Positions 1-13,300 of a DNA stretch of 64,000 nucleotides are shown here, piece by piece. The stretch covers positions 15,520,396 to 15,584,395 of the forward strand of contig JADWOT020000004.1 of assembly GCA_036345935.2 (NCBI GenBank), given 5' to 3'. The DNA comes from Taenia hydatigena. Its lineage: Eukaryota > Platyhelminthes > Cestoda > Cyclophyllidea > Taeniidae. Each line of letters begins with the position of its first letter. Position 1 is the stretch's first letter. Position numbers and translations under genes: made by a program. The notes under the pieces were generated by a model. It searched no databases and had not been told where the DNA came from. It saw nothing but the letters and a program-made list of their open reading frames with translations.

Positions 1-1070
1 TTTTGTTAAGGAGCACATGAGCGTTGTTAAATTATCATCGGTAAAATTATTTATTACTGGCAGTGTCAGATTTAATTTGGTAATTTACGAAGTTTAACAT
101 CAAATATTTTTTGGCTAATAGGACGCATTAATAATTTGTTCAATTCTCGGTTTTGACAGTGGTTCGCCTCGAGACTTTGCCATCGTGATCCAGCTGGCCA
201 CCTGACGTTCGCAAGCCTTACTAAAATGTCAGGTGCATAAATTCTACCCGATTATTATGCCTTTAAGTGTCTTTGATGAAGCCTCGGAGAGCCATGGTAA
301 TGACAGGAAAAGGTAAACCCAAACTTAAGGAACGCTAATCGTTATTTTTGCTGTTGGATGGTAAAACTTAGCGGTGAGAAGGAGAATCGGTGACTTTCTC
401 TTACAGGAGACCTGAAAATGGCGTCTACTTTAGATAACTTCTCACTACCGTGTTTTACTGGAAAAATATTAACAAATGGAGCGACTTAGCCTGTAGACTA
501 TCCGGGAACTCTTGGAAGACGGTAGTTGATATTTTCTTGCCTGCTTTGCTTACTTCTGTTCCATTTTTTTCCATATGCACAATATTTTAAGCATCTTTTT
601 TGCATGAAGAGACTAAACTTAACTTCTTACAACTCAAACTGCTTGTATGCAAAAATAATGACTTAAAAGATGGTTAGGAGTAACATAAGCTAGGTGACTT
701 ATGCAGAGAAATTACCCGTATTTCTTAGAAGAATCGGATGTTCAAATTTTCCTGGAAATAATGTCTAAAGAACGTGTTTGCAAGATGCAGTTATTGGGAG
801 TTACAAAGTAAACACCTATTAATCCAGCAACCTACTTCGCCAAATTGCATAAGTTCCGGATATTCCTATAAAATAAAAGCATTTATATGGTAGTAACGAC
901 ATTGCAATAGGAAGAACGATAATAATTGTTCGGTTTCATTATTCGCTAGTATAAAAGAGCAAAAGTCTTTGGCCTAACTAAATGGGTTTCTAAAGCAATT
1001 TTTGTGTAGCTGGCTGCAAGGGCTGCTAACACGCGTTTATGTGCTGACATTTCGTCTGGAACAAGCATTA
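1..1070. other. Non-coding, downstream of the large minus-strand gene
   Basis: AT-rich sequence with no ORF or repeat I can support. It probably includes the 3' UTR of the minus-strand gene; a TTTATT (AATAAA on the minus strand) occurs only at about 48-54, which would imply a 1-kb UTR. Confidence 0.4.
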
Positions 1071-1311
1071 TTATATGCTTTCTTCAGAGATGAGGCGGTT
1101 ATAGCTCACCCGTAATTGCTCTTCATATCCATCAATATCAATTTTGAACCAGCAAAGCACATCAAGATCCGTCCGCAGTTGATCGTAAATATTATATCTT
1201 TGCTCATCTTCTATCTCAAAATCAGGGTCGAGAAGTGTCAGCAGGTCAGTTACATCCATCAAAACTGACTCGAGAAGAGCTTTCAACGCTTCATCAGAAA
1301 ATTGACCACGT
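1071..1311 (-). CDS. Terminal exon of the large minus-strand gene
   Basis: Acceptor TTTTGCACCTAG. The reading frame RGQFSDEALKALLESVLMDV ... NRLISEESI ends at a TGA at 1073-1071. The sequence is acidic and helical. No canonical AATAAA lies within several hundred bases downstream on this strand; only a variant CATAAA at about 1036-1041 is seen. Confidence 0.8.
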
Positions 1312-4300
1312 CTAGGTGCAAAACAATAGTTTATCTTAGTTTCTTAAGTAAAGGGATACAAAATTTGGGGACCAAGCCGAAAAAGCTTTCAAAAATTTTT
1401 GGATCGTAAGAAATATGCAGCCGACATTTTTTGTATATCTTTCGCTTTAAAGTGCTTCTAAAATGGGGCTGCATATTTACCTACTATTTTGACTTGATGT
1501 TGCCTTTTGTAAGCATTAATCAGGAGAAATTTCAAACAAATTCGCTGCTACACTTTGATAGCCACTAAAGTCAGGCATTTAAAATTATCATCGGCTCTAA
1601 CAATTTCTTACGCATTGCAATCTGTGTTTGTTCCATACCTTTGCAAGTCTGCCACACGCACAAAGAGCTCATAACGGTCGGCTACGTTTTCAGGTAGGGT
1701 GATCCATAGTATCCTTTCTAGAGTGTTTAAATCTTGCTGATTGCTTAGGTTCATTTTCAGCTCCTCAATGATATTTTGCAGTTGGTAATTTACCACGTCC
1801 GCGTGGTAGGGAGGCAGAGGAGGTGCAAGCGATACCTAATTTAAGACGTACATTGACACGTTTAATAAGGTTTTAATGTAAGAAATACAAGCTGCGATTC
1901 ATTTCGTTGCATCAGTTGCAATGGTGCCGTGGTATTTTACTCCTCATCATGACAAACCCATCTAAAAATTCACTTGCACATTCATTTGTTTAAACTCACT
2001 GTATAATCTCCGCATTTTTGGACTTAGCTCACCCCATTATACAATTTTGAATTAAAAAGCAATCGCAGTCTTAGTGTTGAATTGTAAGGGGTGAATAAAA
2101 ATACGAGAGCACTGTAGGATCTTACCGAGTTTTGAAATCTTTGACCTTAACTAATAGCTAAAAATAGTAGTTACCGAAATAATAACATGGTTTTCCAGAA
2201 ACACGCAGCGTTTAATAAACTAAAAACATTTTTAAATAAGTGAAACCAGCAAAATCGTTGAAAGTCTTAAAAACTTTTAGCAGTTTTTTAAATAGCCACT
2301 TTAGTTTCGTGAGCACTTAAGCCTTGATCTTTGTACTTCCTTTACGCGACGTAAGCCCCGGTTCGTGTGAACAGGCTTTCCGCCCTTCTATCCTTCGACA
2401 GTGCTCTTTCTGTCACAGTATTATGACTTCTTTTAGTGTTAAAAACGGCACAGAGTGCTACCTCAGGGACAGTTACTCTTATTTCTATCCCTGCCAGCAA
2501 AGCTTTAACATGAAGGAAAAAAGCCAAATGCTATGGAGAAGAGAAAGGGTAGAAATGACATCTGTCTTCGGCAACTTTCTCAGTCCTGCAATATTAGCTA
2601 TGACCATAAACCATCTCAAAAGGCTTGTGACGGAGCTTCCTACAGTACCTGTATAAAGATGCCAATTGAGAAACCTACATTGCCTCTTCCCTCTCTCCAC
2701 AAGCCGGATAAAAATTTAATAGGTAGTTTTGGTTGAGTGCGCTGAAGCAAAATCAACTTTTAGTCCTCACAACACTATTATAAACCACGCTCTTTATAAA
2801 TGATCCTGCATTTAGATCAGCATTCTCACGACTAGTAATGGACATTGCGATAAAATTTCTTAGTTACACATAAATTTAATAACTAGCCTGAATGGGTCGT
2901 GGATACTTCTATTGCAGCATCAACTACGCGACAATGATCGGCACGGAATGCTAACTAAAAAAGCACTGGTGATGACGCTCTTAAGTAGATGTGGACCATG
3001 TAGCATCCCAATTGTGTTTTTAACTCTGCGTCATGGTAACGTGGGCAGTCAAAACTCCACCTTTATACTCTCGCAGGACACCACCACCTTTGGGTTATGT
3101 CAGCAGTATCTAGTCCTTTTAAGCTTGGTCAATGTCTTTGCTATCTCTGGATTATGACTCTATTTCCCCTTCGGGAAAGACTTGGACGCTAAAGTCATGA
3201 GAGCTAAAACAAGCTTCTGTTTAACGAAAATGGCATCAAACAGGTCTAATACCACAATGTCAGCTCTAGAGTTAATTATATTATTATAATGAAGAGGTGG
3301 ATATGGGAATTTCGCATAAGCGATTTAATTGTAGTAGGCCTATTTGACCTAGTGTACCACTCATTTTACTCGTTAAAATTTACAACATTTATCTTGATCA
3401 CCGGCTAACAGGAAAATAATGTGATTGTTTTGCTTTGCCTCTCCAAATGGGTCTAGTTAGAGGCACGTGATGCATATTTTATGCGATAGATGTGCTCCCA
3501 TAGGCACAGGTGGGTGTAAAGGAGTTATCTCAGAAGTGATGCTATTAATTGCTAAAACAAAGGTTTCACAGATTTAGGAAACTTATTTAAATGATTAAGG
3601 GCATAGAGCTGAACCGGGAATAGAAATTGAGTCGCGAAAATGCGTCACAAAAACGCATTTCTCTAGACATTTTGGCAAAATGTGGGCATAAATTATGAAC
3701 CTCAACCAAGAAAAGGTCAGTATAACGTGCAATAGATGTCAAAGTGCTTGCAGATGTACGCTATAGTGTGTGTGGAGAGCTTGTCTCAAAAATAGATATG
3801 ACCAAGTTCAAAGTTATAATCTAGTCACTTTTGTTTGATAAATATGACGTAGTTAAGAGTAGTGATCCCTCGAATTTCACAAATCACTCCTTTAAAAATT
3901 TAAAGAGCTGTACAAAACCATTCTTACAGTCTCAATTTCCTTGAGTGACTCCTCTTCAGTTGTGCGCAACCGTCTTTGAGCAATAAGAGCACGAGCTCTG
4001 GCTAGTCGCATCTCCAGTGTCTCCACCTCTTCAGCCTCGGGAGTGGCAATTCTCGTGAGTCTCGCGGCTGCCTCCTCGTCCTCCATTTTTTGAATAACTT
4101 TGGCTACTGCAAGCTCCAGCTCCATTTCATCTACATTCTCGAGATTAAAACTGCGGCAGAAAATAACTTGAGTAAGTTTTCCTAATTAAAGTGAGGCTAA
4201 CAAACTTGATTTGTCAGTTTCGAAACTGCACTCGGCTAATTACTGAAAATGGTTTGGTTTTTTCTCAGGCCTTCAATAACGGTATATATAAGTTACAGAG

Positions 4301-7300
4301 TTGTCATAAGTTAAAAAACAAATGAACGTCTTTAAACCTGGATTCATGAGGCCTCTCTTAATCCATTCAACTTCTAGTTAAATTTGATAGCTCCATAAGC
4401 ACAGTTTTGGCTACCTCTGATAGCTGCCAAAGTTTTAATTTTGCTTTTGGCAACCAAAAGGTAGTTCGGCTGCATATTTAAGGTGGTATTCAAAAGTACT
4501 TGCGAAATGCGTACTATCCAAATGAGTAGTGTCACGCTTTAGTTGGTTACAAAAAGAAGGAGGGACGTAACAGTAAAAATACTTTGACATAGCGCGATCG
4601 CGACAAATAGGATTGCCGTTGGAACTTTTCGCTTATTGTGTCAAAGCTATTTAAATGGTGAGTTTGCAGTAAGCCATTCTGGGAGTAATCTCTTCAGTAA
4701 TCTAATTGTAATTATAAGCTCTGAGTCCTTAGAGCGCTTGCAAACTGTTGGTACCATTTCTCAAAGTGATATAAGCAGCTCCATTCACTTATTGAATTTA
4801 AAATCTAAATTAATTTTCAAGGGCCTTTTTAGTTTAATAATCATGATCCAAGCTCACTACATCTCCAATGTATGAACCTCTTTAAGTAGAAAAGGATCTG
4901 GTCAGTTTCCTTTTTCCATTGATTTCATTCTCAAAACTCCCATTCCTTAATAAGATTACTTATGCATCAAAATACGTAATAATATATTATTAGTCGTCAA
5001 TAGCTGTGTGCACTTTCGGATTTCCCACCAAAGGTGCTACTTTTGAGTGATTATATGACTTTCCTTACATGACTTTAAGAATTTGCTAATGCCTACCTCT
5101 TTAAAGATCTCAACTCCGCCACATCCAAGACTGTCGGATTCTCTATTAGCTCTTGCGCCATCATTATCAAACTTGTTCGAGCTCCTCGCATTTCTTTTCC
5201 ATACGCTTCATAGAGCTGTTTTGCCAGCACATCTTCTGGCACTTCATCAAATGACTCAAAGTCAACAAACTGGCTGCCAACAGCAGTCGATGTGGATACC
5301 ATGCCTCTACTCGTGCTGGGTAACCATACTACCTCTGAATCACTCGGTTCGGCACTTAACTCCCCTTCCGTGATGGTTAGCTGTTTCTCTGTCAATGGAA
5401 GGTCCGCTGAGATGGCGATTGAAGTAGTAGATGGGGACGAAGGCAGTTTTGTCTTTTCGCCGCCTGGGGATAGAATAGCTGTAGAGAAGGTGGATTCGGT
5501 CTCTTCTAAGGCTTCTTTCATGGCAAAATGGATAGTTGGAGTGATTTGTCCCAAGCTGGAGAGGCGCTTCCAGCTAACCTCCCCACTTGTTTTAAGCAAT
5601 TTACCGAGATCGACGTTGGGAATCACTGGAGTCTCAGGAAAGGGATCTTGCCGTTTGACCATTACATCAATTATAGGTTTTCGCATAATAGAGGCCTTTA
5701 TTTAAAAGAACAAAAAGTGTATCATATTAATATTATAAGCACCAGCACTCAGAGGGATTGTGCTTTTGGTAAAATTCACATGTTTAGGTAAAAACTATAC
5801 CAGGAAACATAAAATATTACAATGAGTATGGAAAATACCTCAAGATGGGACGCATAACGGTATGCATTGACACCCAACAGCTTGAGTTGCTCAATGATAC
5901 GTCGACCGACCTCCAAGTAAATAGTCTTCTCACTAGCATCATTTTCATCATTGCGCAATTTGTTGGAAATCTTTTGAAAGAGCAAATCCCACATATACCT
6001 TACGGTCTCCTTCACGACCTCCAGAATCAAAAAGTGTCTTAAGAATCAAAAGAAGTGTCTTATTATTACAAGTTAACATCCACGTAATTTCGAAATTCCA
6101 AGACTGCTTACAATACGTTTAGCAGTGATTGCTAATTTGCACAAAATCGAATTTGCATTTCTTATATCATTCTATCTTTAAGAAATTGAGAGACTTACTG
6201 TAACAGAGTTTGAGCTTGTTCGATCATTTCAATTAGTTGATCGGCCTTTGCATTGATAGCGGAGCGGACCAGGACAAGCAAAATTCGATTTGGTTCAAGC
6301 CCAATGTCAGGTTCTAGGAAACCTTCACATCCTATTGCCTTTTTCAACTCCCACACCTAGGAGAATAGATTATTTTTAAAGAATTTGAACGCCATAGGGT
6401 GTTTGATGGCTTCTAAATAAGGGCATTTACATCTACAAAGTGAATGGGGACAATTTTTGCCCAGTTGAATAGCCAAATGCATCACTTTGCCCAATGGCTC
6501 TTAAAGCTTACTTTTAGCTGCATCAATAGCATTCGCTGATGCTGCCTTAAACTTTCTTGACTTTAGTCAGAAAAAATAGCTTTAGACGACTGCTTTTTTC
6601 GTTAAGTTCGTGCAGATCTCTAAATTATTTTTTCTACAGGGACAAAAAATTTATCGCGGCCTATGAATGGGAAGTCACCTTAAATAGCAGGATCGCTTTG
6701 AGCATTAACCTCATTACATCCAGACTCTCCATTTAGCCTTAAATGCTTGTGGATTTGAAGCAAGCTTAGTCACCTCATCATAGCACCAGCATTTGAAACT
6801 TCTACTTTTGTTTTGAAAAGCGAGTAGTTTGGATTCCAAAATTTTAATTACTTGTTGTCCACCATAAAGCCGGTGGGCGGTTGATACTTACCATTAACCG
6901 TTAACATTTTGGCTTCCTATTTAGTCCAATTCATTTTCTTTAAAGGAAACCTCGTCTAGCCATGATATGCAGGTGCAGGTACACGCGCTATGCAAGCTCC
7001 TCAGCCCTCATGATTTAGGTCCCTATCTTGGAATCATGATCCTCCACCACCACCATCATCATATCGTTTTGACACTTTTTATGAAGACTTCATTTTGCAT
7101 GCAACTTTTTAGATTTTCTGCTTATCTCTCATTAAATATTGCAATCTATGCCACTAGTTAGTGAATGAATGGGAGAATCATATTATGAAACTTTTTGTGA
7201 GTTAAACACAATCCATTTGTTTAAAACATCCATCATCAAGGTCTCGGTGACCCCAAATGTCCTCTTTTCCTAGTATGACATCAGTCATTCTTATTTTGGC

Positions 7301-10300
7301 TTCTCATTCTGACAAGTTTACTTCCTTTAGAATAAATTGCACCTGTGCGCGACATAAAGGGTCAAACAGGAAAGGTGGGTTTTTATGCGGAGCATTAGCA
7401 GGAAGTGTAATAACTACGCGATCCCTTTGGACTTTGTCTGTTTCAGTCGCCTTCCTACACCTCTTTCATATCTTTCATATCTAGCAAAGTCCTAGTGAGA
7501 CCTACAGCTTAAGATGCCTTTGAGGAAAATCAAGCATTAGTTCTTGTCTAGACAACGTTTACGAGGGTCATTAGTCTCCAATTAGGGCTAAAACAAAACG
7601 GTTTTCTAGCATGAAGCACAGTGGAGGTGAACGTAATTTGCAGCTTTTGAGTTGTCCTAATAGTTACCAGTGATTCTACTACAAATATTTGACACATCTA
7701 TTGCTGGAGTAAAAAGGAAAAGAAACACAGTTCTTCATTTAAATTCTTTTTTTGCCGAATTGGGACGAAAATTCGGATGTCGCATATGATGTCCGGGTAG
7801 CTGCTGTAGTGTTGTACTTTGGATCATTTTTTATGGATTTTTGCTGATATTTAAAAGGCCAATGTTAATTTACATAGTGCCACAAGGAACCGGAATCCAT
7901 GGTCGGTTGATACTTACACGCTTACTCAGTCTTGTGTCTATCAAACGAATGTCCTCCTGCCGCAGAATATCTAAAAAGGAAAAAAATTCCAAAAGGAAAC
8001 CTCCAACAAATCTGGAAAATTTTACCTATGGTCCAGAAATCTTAAGGATTGCGCAAATTTTTACTATGACCCCTACAGAAAACCAGAGCACACACATAAT
8101 GCTTCTTGACTCATTTGGATTAATTGAATGCATTTACTACATACGCAGTGCCAACAAAAGTAAACAAAGCACTGAGAAGCTTTAAAAATCATTTTATACA
8201 TTCTAATTTGTCTGATAGAGAGAAGCATCAACTCGGTGACGGTCACTCAAAGTGAGGGAGGTCTGTTTACCCTACTACCTGAATACAAGCATCTTCATAA
8301 TCGTCCCTAATTGTACTGGCTGTAGTTTATTTGATATTACACATTTATTTGAAGTTTTGTTTCACATAAAAATTTTCTTACCGCTAATATCACCCGGACT
8401 CTCATTGACAATATAGGCCTTCGAGGCTGTAGGATAAAAAGAATTGCATACACTATTTCATTCATCTAAAAAACGCATCACCTTGATGACAAGCAATCTT
8501 GGATGGTTACAAGACTAAAATTAGGACATAAAACTTTTGATTCTTTAAATGACATTAAAGCGAGAAATTACGCAGCCTCAATGACTCAATCCTTCTCGTA
8601 GTGACTTCTGAAGGACCAAATTTTGCCACTTTTCCGGCTGACAGTTGCGAAGGTTCGTCTAAGGACTGCCGATCACGAGGAACCGTATCCTCTTCTAAAT
8701 CAACACCCTATTTCGTTGAAAAGAAATGCGAGCTTTAACTAGATAAATGGTTAAAAGGATATGTGGACATTTGACTTAATTTTTTGATTGACTGGTTAAC
8801 GCGTTTTACTCGGTAAACGTGTAACTAAATTGTAGAACCCATGAGGCCTACCTCCATCGATAGCACAGAGCCCGCAGTATAACTTGGACTTCGTTGAGGG
8901 ATCTCATCGCTTAAAGTGAATTGACTCGATGATTCGTCTAGTGCAGTAAAGTCGAGGAAAGGAATAGTTATTTCCTCTTCTTCTTTTGATAGTACCTTCA
9001 CCTCTTCTTCCGCCTTCCTTGCTTCTGTCACCGTCTTAACTGATACTATTTGATTCTTCCCCTTTGCAACTTCCTTTTTCACCCTTTCATCCACAGCAGC
9101 AGCCTTTGCTCCCTTTTTTTTACTCTTCGGCTTTTCCTGACGTGATGGAATTATTTCTGGAGGCCTCACATCAATGGTGTAAAGTGGTTGTTCCTTAGTA
9201 GGCATTGTAATTATGATTGGTGACTTGCGTCTATAACGATGCTCCTCCAAACCTTGTTGATGCTTTTGAATTTGGTGTTCTATTTCCGTCTCGTGCTTTT
9301 GAATGCGGGCTAGTCTTTCTGCTGTCTCCTCATCGCTTTTCTAAAAGATGGGAAAGGATGCAAATGTCTCTGCGTGAAACAACGTTGGACAAGCATATGG
9401 AAATGCATTGTGGCTTAGGACATATTTTAGTAGTACATTTAAAAAAGTAAGCATTGATACAGTTTTTGAACAAGCCTTTGCCTCGCGATTTTATGTTTAA
9501 GACATGGGTCGTATTCTACGCAGCGTACATTTTCCACCATTTAATTCGAAGACAAAAACATGAGGGAGTTAATTTACGCAATCTCATTAAAAACTTAGGT
9601 TTCGTAATAAAAGCTCATCTAATTTGATCCTACCTTAAATTAAGGGGGTTATCAGTGAAGATCACTAGTGATCAGAGTTGATAACTCTGTGGTTTGTTAC
9701 TTAAATAAATCAACACAGAGGCATAAAATCGTATTACAAATAGTAAAAATAAGAAACCGTGGATACCGTTGGCCCTTAGCGCATTCTTAAGAGTTAAAAT
9801 CTCTATTTTGGTGACTCTTTTGCAAAAATTGCGCGTCTACACTTGGCATCAAATAAGTTCTCATCCAGAACTTTATGTCATCCCTCAAAACGTAAGATCG
9901 TTTTTTAAGAACTTAATAATGGTTTTGGAAGAGGTTCATTTGTGCATCATTTTACAGAGCTTTCATGATTTTGAGCATAAAATAGTTTGTTTCCATCAGT
10001 GCCTTAGGTCTTATTCGCATTCTATCTGTTACAGAAGAGCATTTGCAAAAATCTGACGGCAGTTATGCCCCTACGAAATCAACATGCATTGGTGTTTCAG
10101 TAAAACAGGAGTCCGAATATGTGCAAAAAGTCTACTGAATCGGTTAAAGTACCTTACATTCCTATGATGTTTCATACCAAAGCCCCTAATGTGGAGTTGA
10201 ATTTCAAGATTTCCATATCAAGGGCTATTAACAAAGGAAATTACATAGGCTCACCAACTTTCCCGCAATGCAATCAATTAGGATCTGCAAATACGTCTCA

Positions 10301-13300
10301 GCCTCCTCCTCATCGCAGCGCTTAAGGGCATTGAGAAGTCCTTGAATAACCTCTGCCTTTGCTCCGGTCAGGCCCTCCATCCTCCTCATTGGAATATTAG
10401 CGCCCCCGAGACAACCCATAATAATCTGGTCTACTTCTTCTGCACTCATTTTAAGTTGTACCGCTAAGCTATTTGCCACAGCTTCCCTAAGTGCTGCGAA
10501 TTTCTGCACAAAAGCCTTCACAAAATTTTCATTTCCTGCTACTTCTGTTAACCTTCCAATGGCTTCCTTGTGTTCGTTAGATCCAACATCAGATGTTCGA
10601 TAGACGTCTACGAGATTTAGAGCAGACTTCATGGAGCCCAGAGCGTTTGATATCAGAGTCATGAGCCAGTGTGGTTTTGTGATGGTTCGAAGAAAATTAG
10701 GGGCTGCTTCTTCGCCCAAATAGGCTCGAAGTTTTCGCGATGCGACTTTTCCATGATTCAGAGCCTCTGCGATCCGCAGTGCCGCTCTGTTGCTGCCGCC
10801 GAAATGATGTTCAAGGAGAAGTAGCGCACCTTTCATTTCATCATCAGTGAAATATCCCTCTTTTACTGGTGCTTCTGTGAAAGAATCTGTGGATTCCGAC
10901 TTTGTTTTCTCGACAACAGGTCGCTTTTTTCTGACTGGAAAGTGCACTGACCACTTTAAAACAACTGCTTGGTTGCATCAAATGTGTAACAAATATAGCC
11001 AATAATAACCTAGGTTCTGGAATAAGTCAGCAAAAATGGGCTAAAGTCTTGATGTGGTGTAAAAAAGTTGCCAAAATCTAGTTATTTTTGCTATCATTCA
11101 ATCGTCTATCTCTAATAACAGTCAAGCACTGCAAAATCGGAAACGACTCTTCATTTTGTATCAGTTTTAAGGCTGCACTCTTATTTTTAGCGGGATTAAC
11201 TCCCCATTTTGGTTACTTGCCCATTACATCAGTCATATGAAGTGGTGAAATCAAGTAAAGGGATTTCATTTCCACTTTTATAGAATTGTTTGCTCAAAAG
11301 ACCCTAGCCATTAAGTAAATCATCCTTCGAAGTGAGCATCTATATTTTCTGCAATAGAAAATTTGCGAAATTTGCTTTGCTTTATTTGACAAAGTTTTTA
11401 TTCGGTAAAAGCTGTTGGAAGGTGGTTTTTGTGATTATGAATTTCAATATTTTTAAGTTGGCCAACAGTTATCTACCTCCAAACAGGTCACTATGAAACA
11501 GAAGCTATAAGCGACGCCTCCTGACATTTTAGCAGAAATTCCCGCTAAATCAGTCGTAAAGGTTCTACCATATTCAAAACGTAACATTCAAAGGTGTTGA
11601 TTGAAAAGCCAAAAACAAAAATAACTTTAAGAGCCGCAATGCCTTTCAAAATAACACACAAGCCTTTGCTTTCACAAAAACAAGAGTTGATGGAGGGATA
11701 AGCGAAGGAAAAGGTGACTTAAAAGATGTCAAGCTATGTTATCAAGACCTACTCTTCTGTTCAAAGTTCATAAGCAGAGATAGTTTTGTTTTAACCCTTT
11801 CAATTGCTTTGGTGCCCCTTTTCCTTGCAAAATCCTGAAGTTGGGCGCCCACTCGCTTATCACAAGTGGCATCCAATTCCATTAGAGACTTCGAAGCCAG
11901 GACCATCTCATCCTTTGGAATATGTACTTGCGTTTTGGGCCCATCCTTTGGCTCGAGGGCAGTTGGTGTGGTCAGTTCACTACTGCGTCTCGTATCTTCA
12001 CCCTGCATCATAGGAACGGCTGTTTTACGGTGCCATCAACAGGAGATGGTCACGAACAACTGTTCGTTGGACAGTTAGGCGTGATATACCAGCTTAGTCA
12101 TTTAGGTGCGCCGATGATGCATGAAGGTATGAATGTGGATCAGCCTTCGGGTTGAACAATGCGTACTTTTTATGTAGTTGGCATTTTAAGTTGCAGGGAA
12201 GTGGACATTTACACCGGCAAGATCTTTTTCTGCCACATGTTCGCTACCCAAGAAACTGGAGCAATTTATCCCTCTTTGTTTACCCACATCCCCTTGTTCT
12301 ATTTTCATAAATTTGTAGAAAATAAGCGATAATGATTTGAAAATCACTTTTAACTCACAAAGACGGTGGCTGCAAGGAGAGCTAGCTCGCGCTGGGCAAC
12401 GTAATTTGGGTCTGCCCAAAAGTTCTGCAATAAAATCAGCCCACAATTTACAAACTTCGCCAAAAAGTATTTTAATTATTTTTAAACACTAAACTGTAGC
12501 TTGAAGAGTTACAAAGAACCTTGAATAGTTTATATCTGTCTGAGCCTACAAAAATAGAAGGCAAAACTCCATGCACCTATCTTTGGTATGCTAAACAGTT
12601 AGTTAGTTCGTTTGACAAATGTTGTTTGTCACTCATTTGCCGGCCTAGTTTTTGAAAATCTGACTAAATAAGCAAATGACAAGCAAACCTCTAAGCCTCA
12701 TAAGGCAACGGACTTTGCATAAAATGAATTTTCAAGTCTACGAATGTTGATGTTTCTTAGCAAGTAAATGCAAGATGATATTTGACTTCAAAATTTTTAA
12801 ATTTCTTTTTCCAGGCCAGACCTTTGCCTAAGTTTATGCAAGTTTTATTTAAAACTGTCTCTTACATTCCTTAAAATCTACACATATGTCAGACCTTAAT
12901 TATTTTTGCACAGCAGTGGGTATTCGACTGAAACTCTCCTTTCAGTGCAATATGAAATGTGTCCTTTGTAAAAAGCCAAAAGCAATTACCAACTTTTGAA
13001 GGGATGTAAATACTTTTTCGTGCTCTATTGAGTTTGGGACAAAACCTAAAACAAGAGTACAAATGCGATGTACAAATTGGTGTGAGTTGACCTTTTATGC
13101 AGACAATTTAAATAGTTAAATAATTTTATTCATATTTGACACCGATTCTTTTCTGACAAATCAAAATCCATGGTTGAATCTTAAAGCAAAAATTTTGTGA
13201 TTCTCTACAGTTTGTGCTTCCTTAAAAGTAAAACGCACTTCTGATATTTCCCATCGGTGTGTTTGTGGTTGCTATGGTACACTTAAAATGTAATTTTCGG

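Noticed and set aside
7841..8185. 114-codon plus-strand ORF
   Set aside because: It lies across exon 7918-7970 and introns of the minus-strand gene and has low-complexity Lys/Ser/Ile composition; a shadow ORF.
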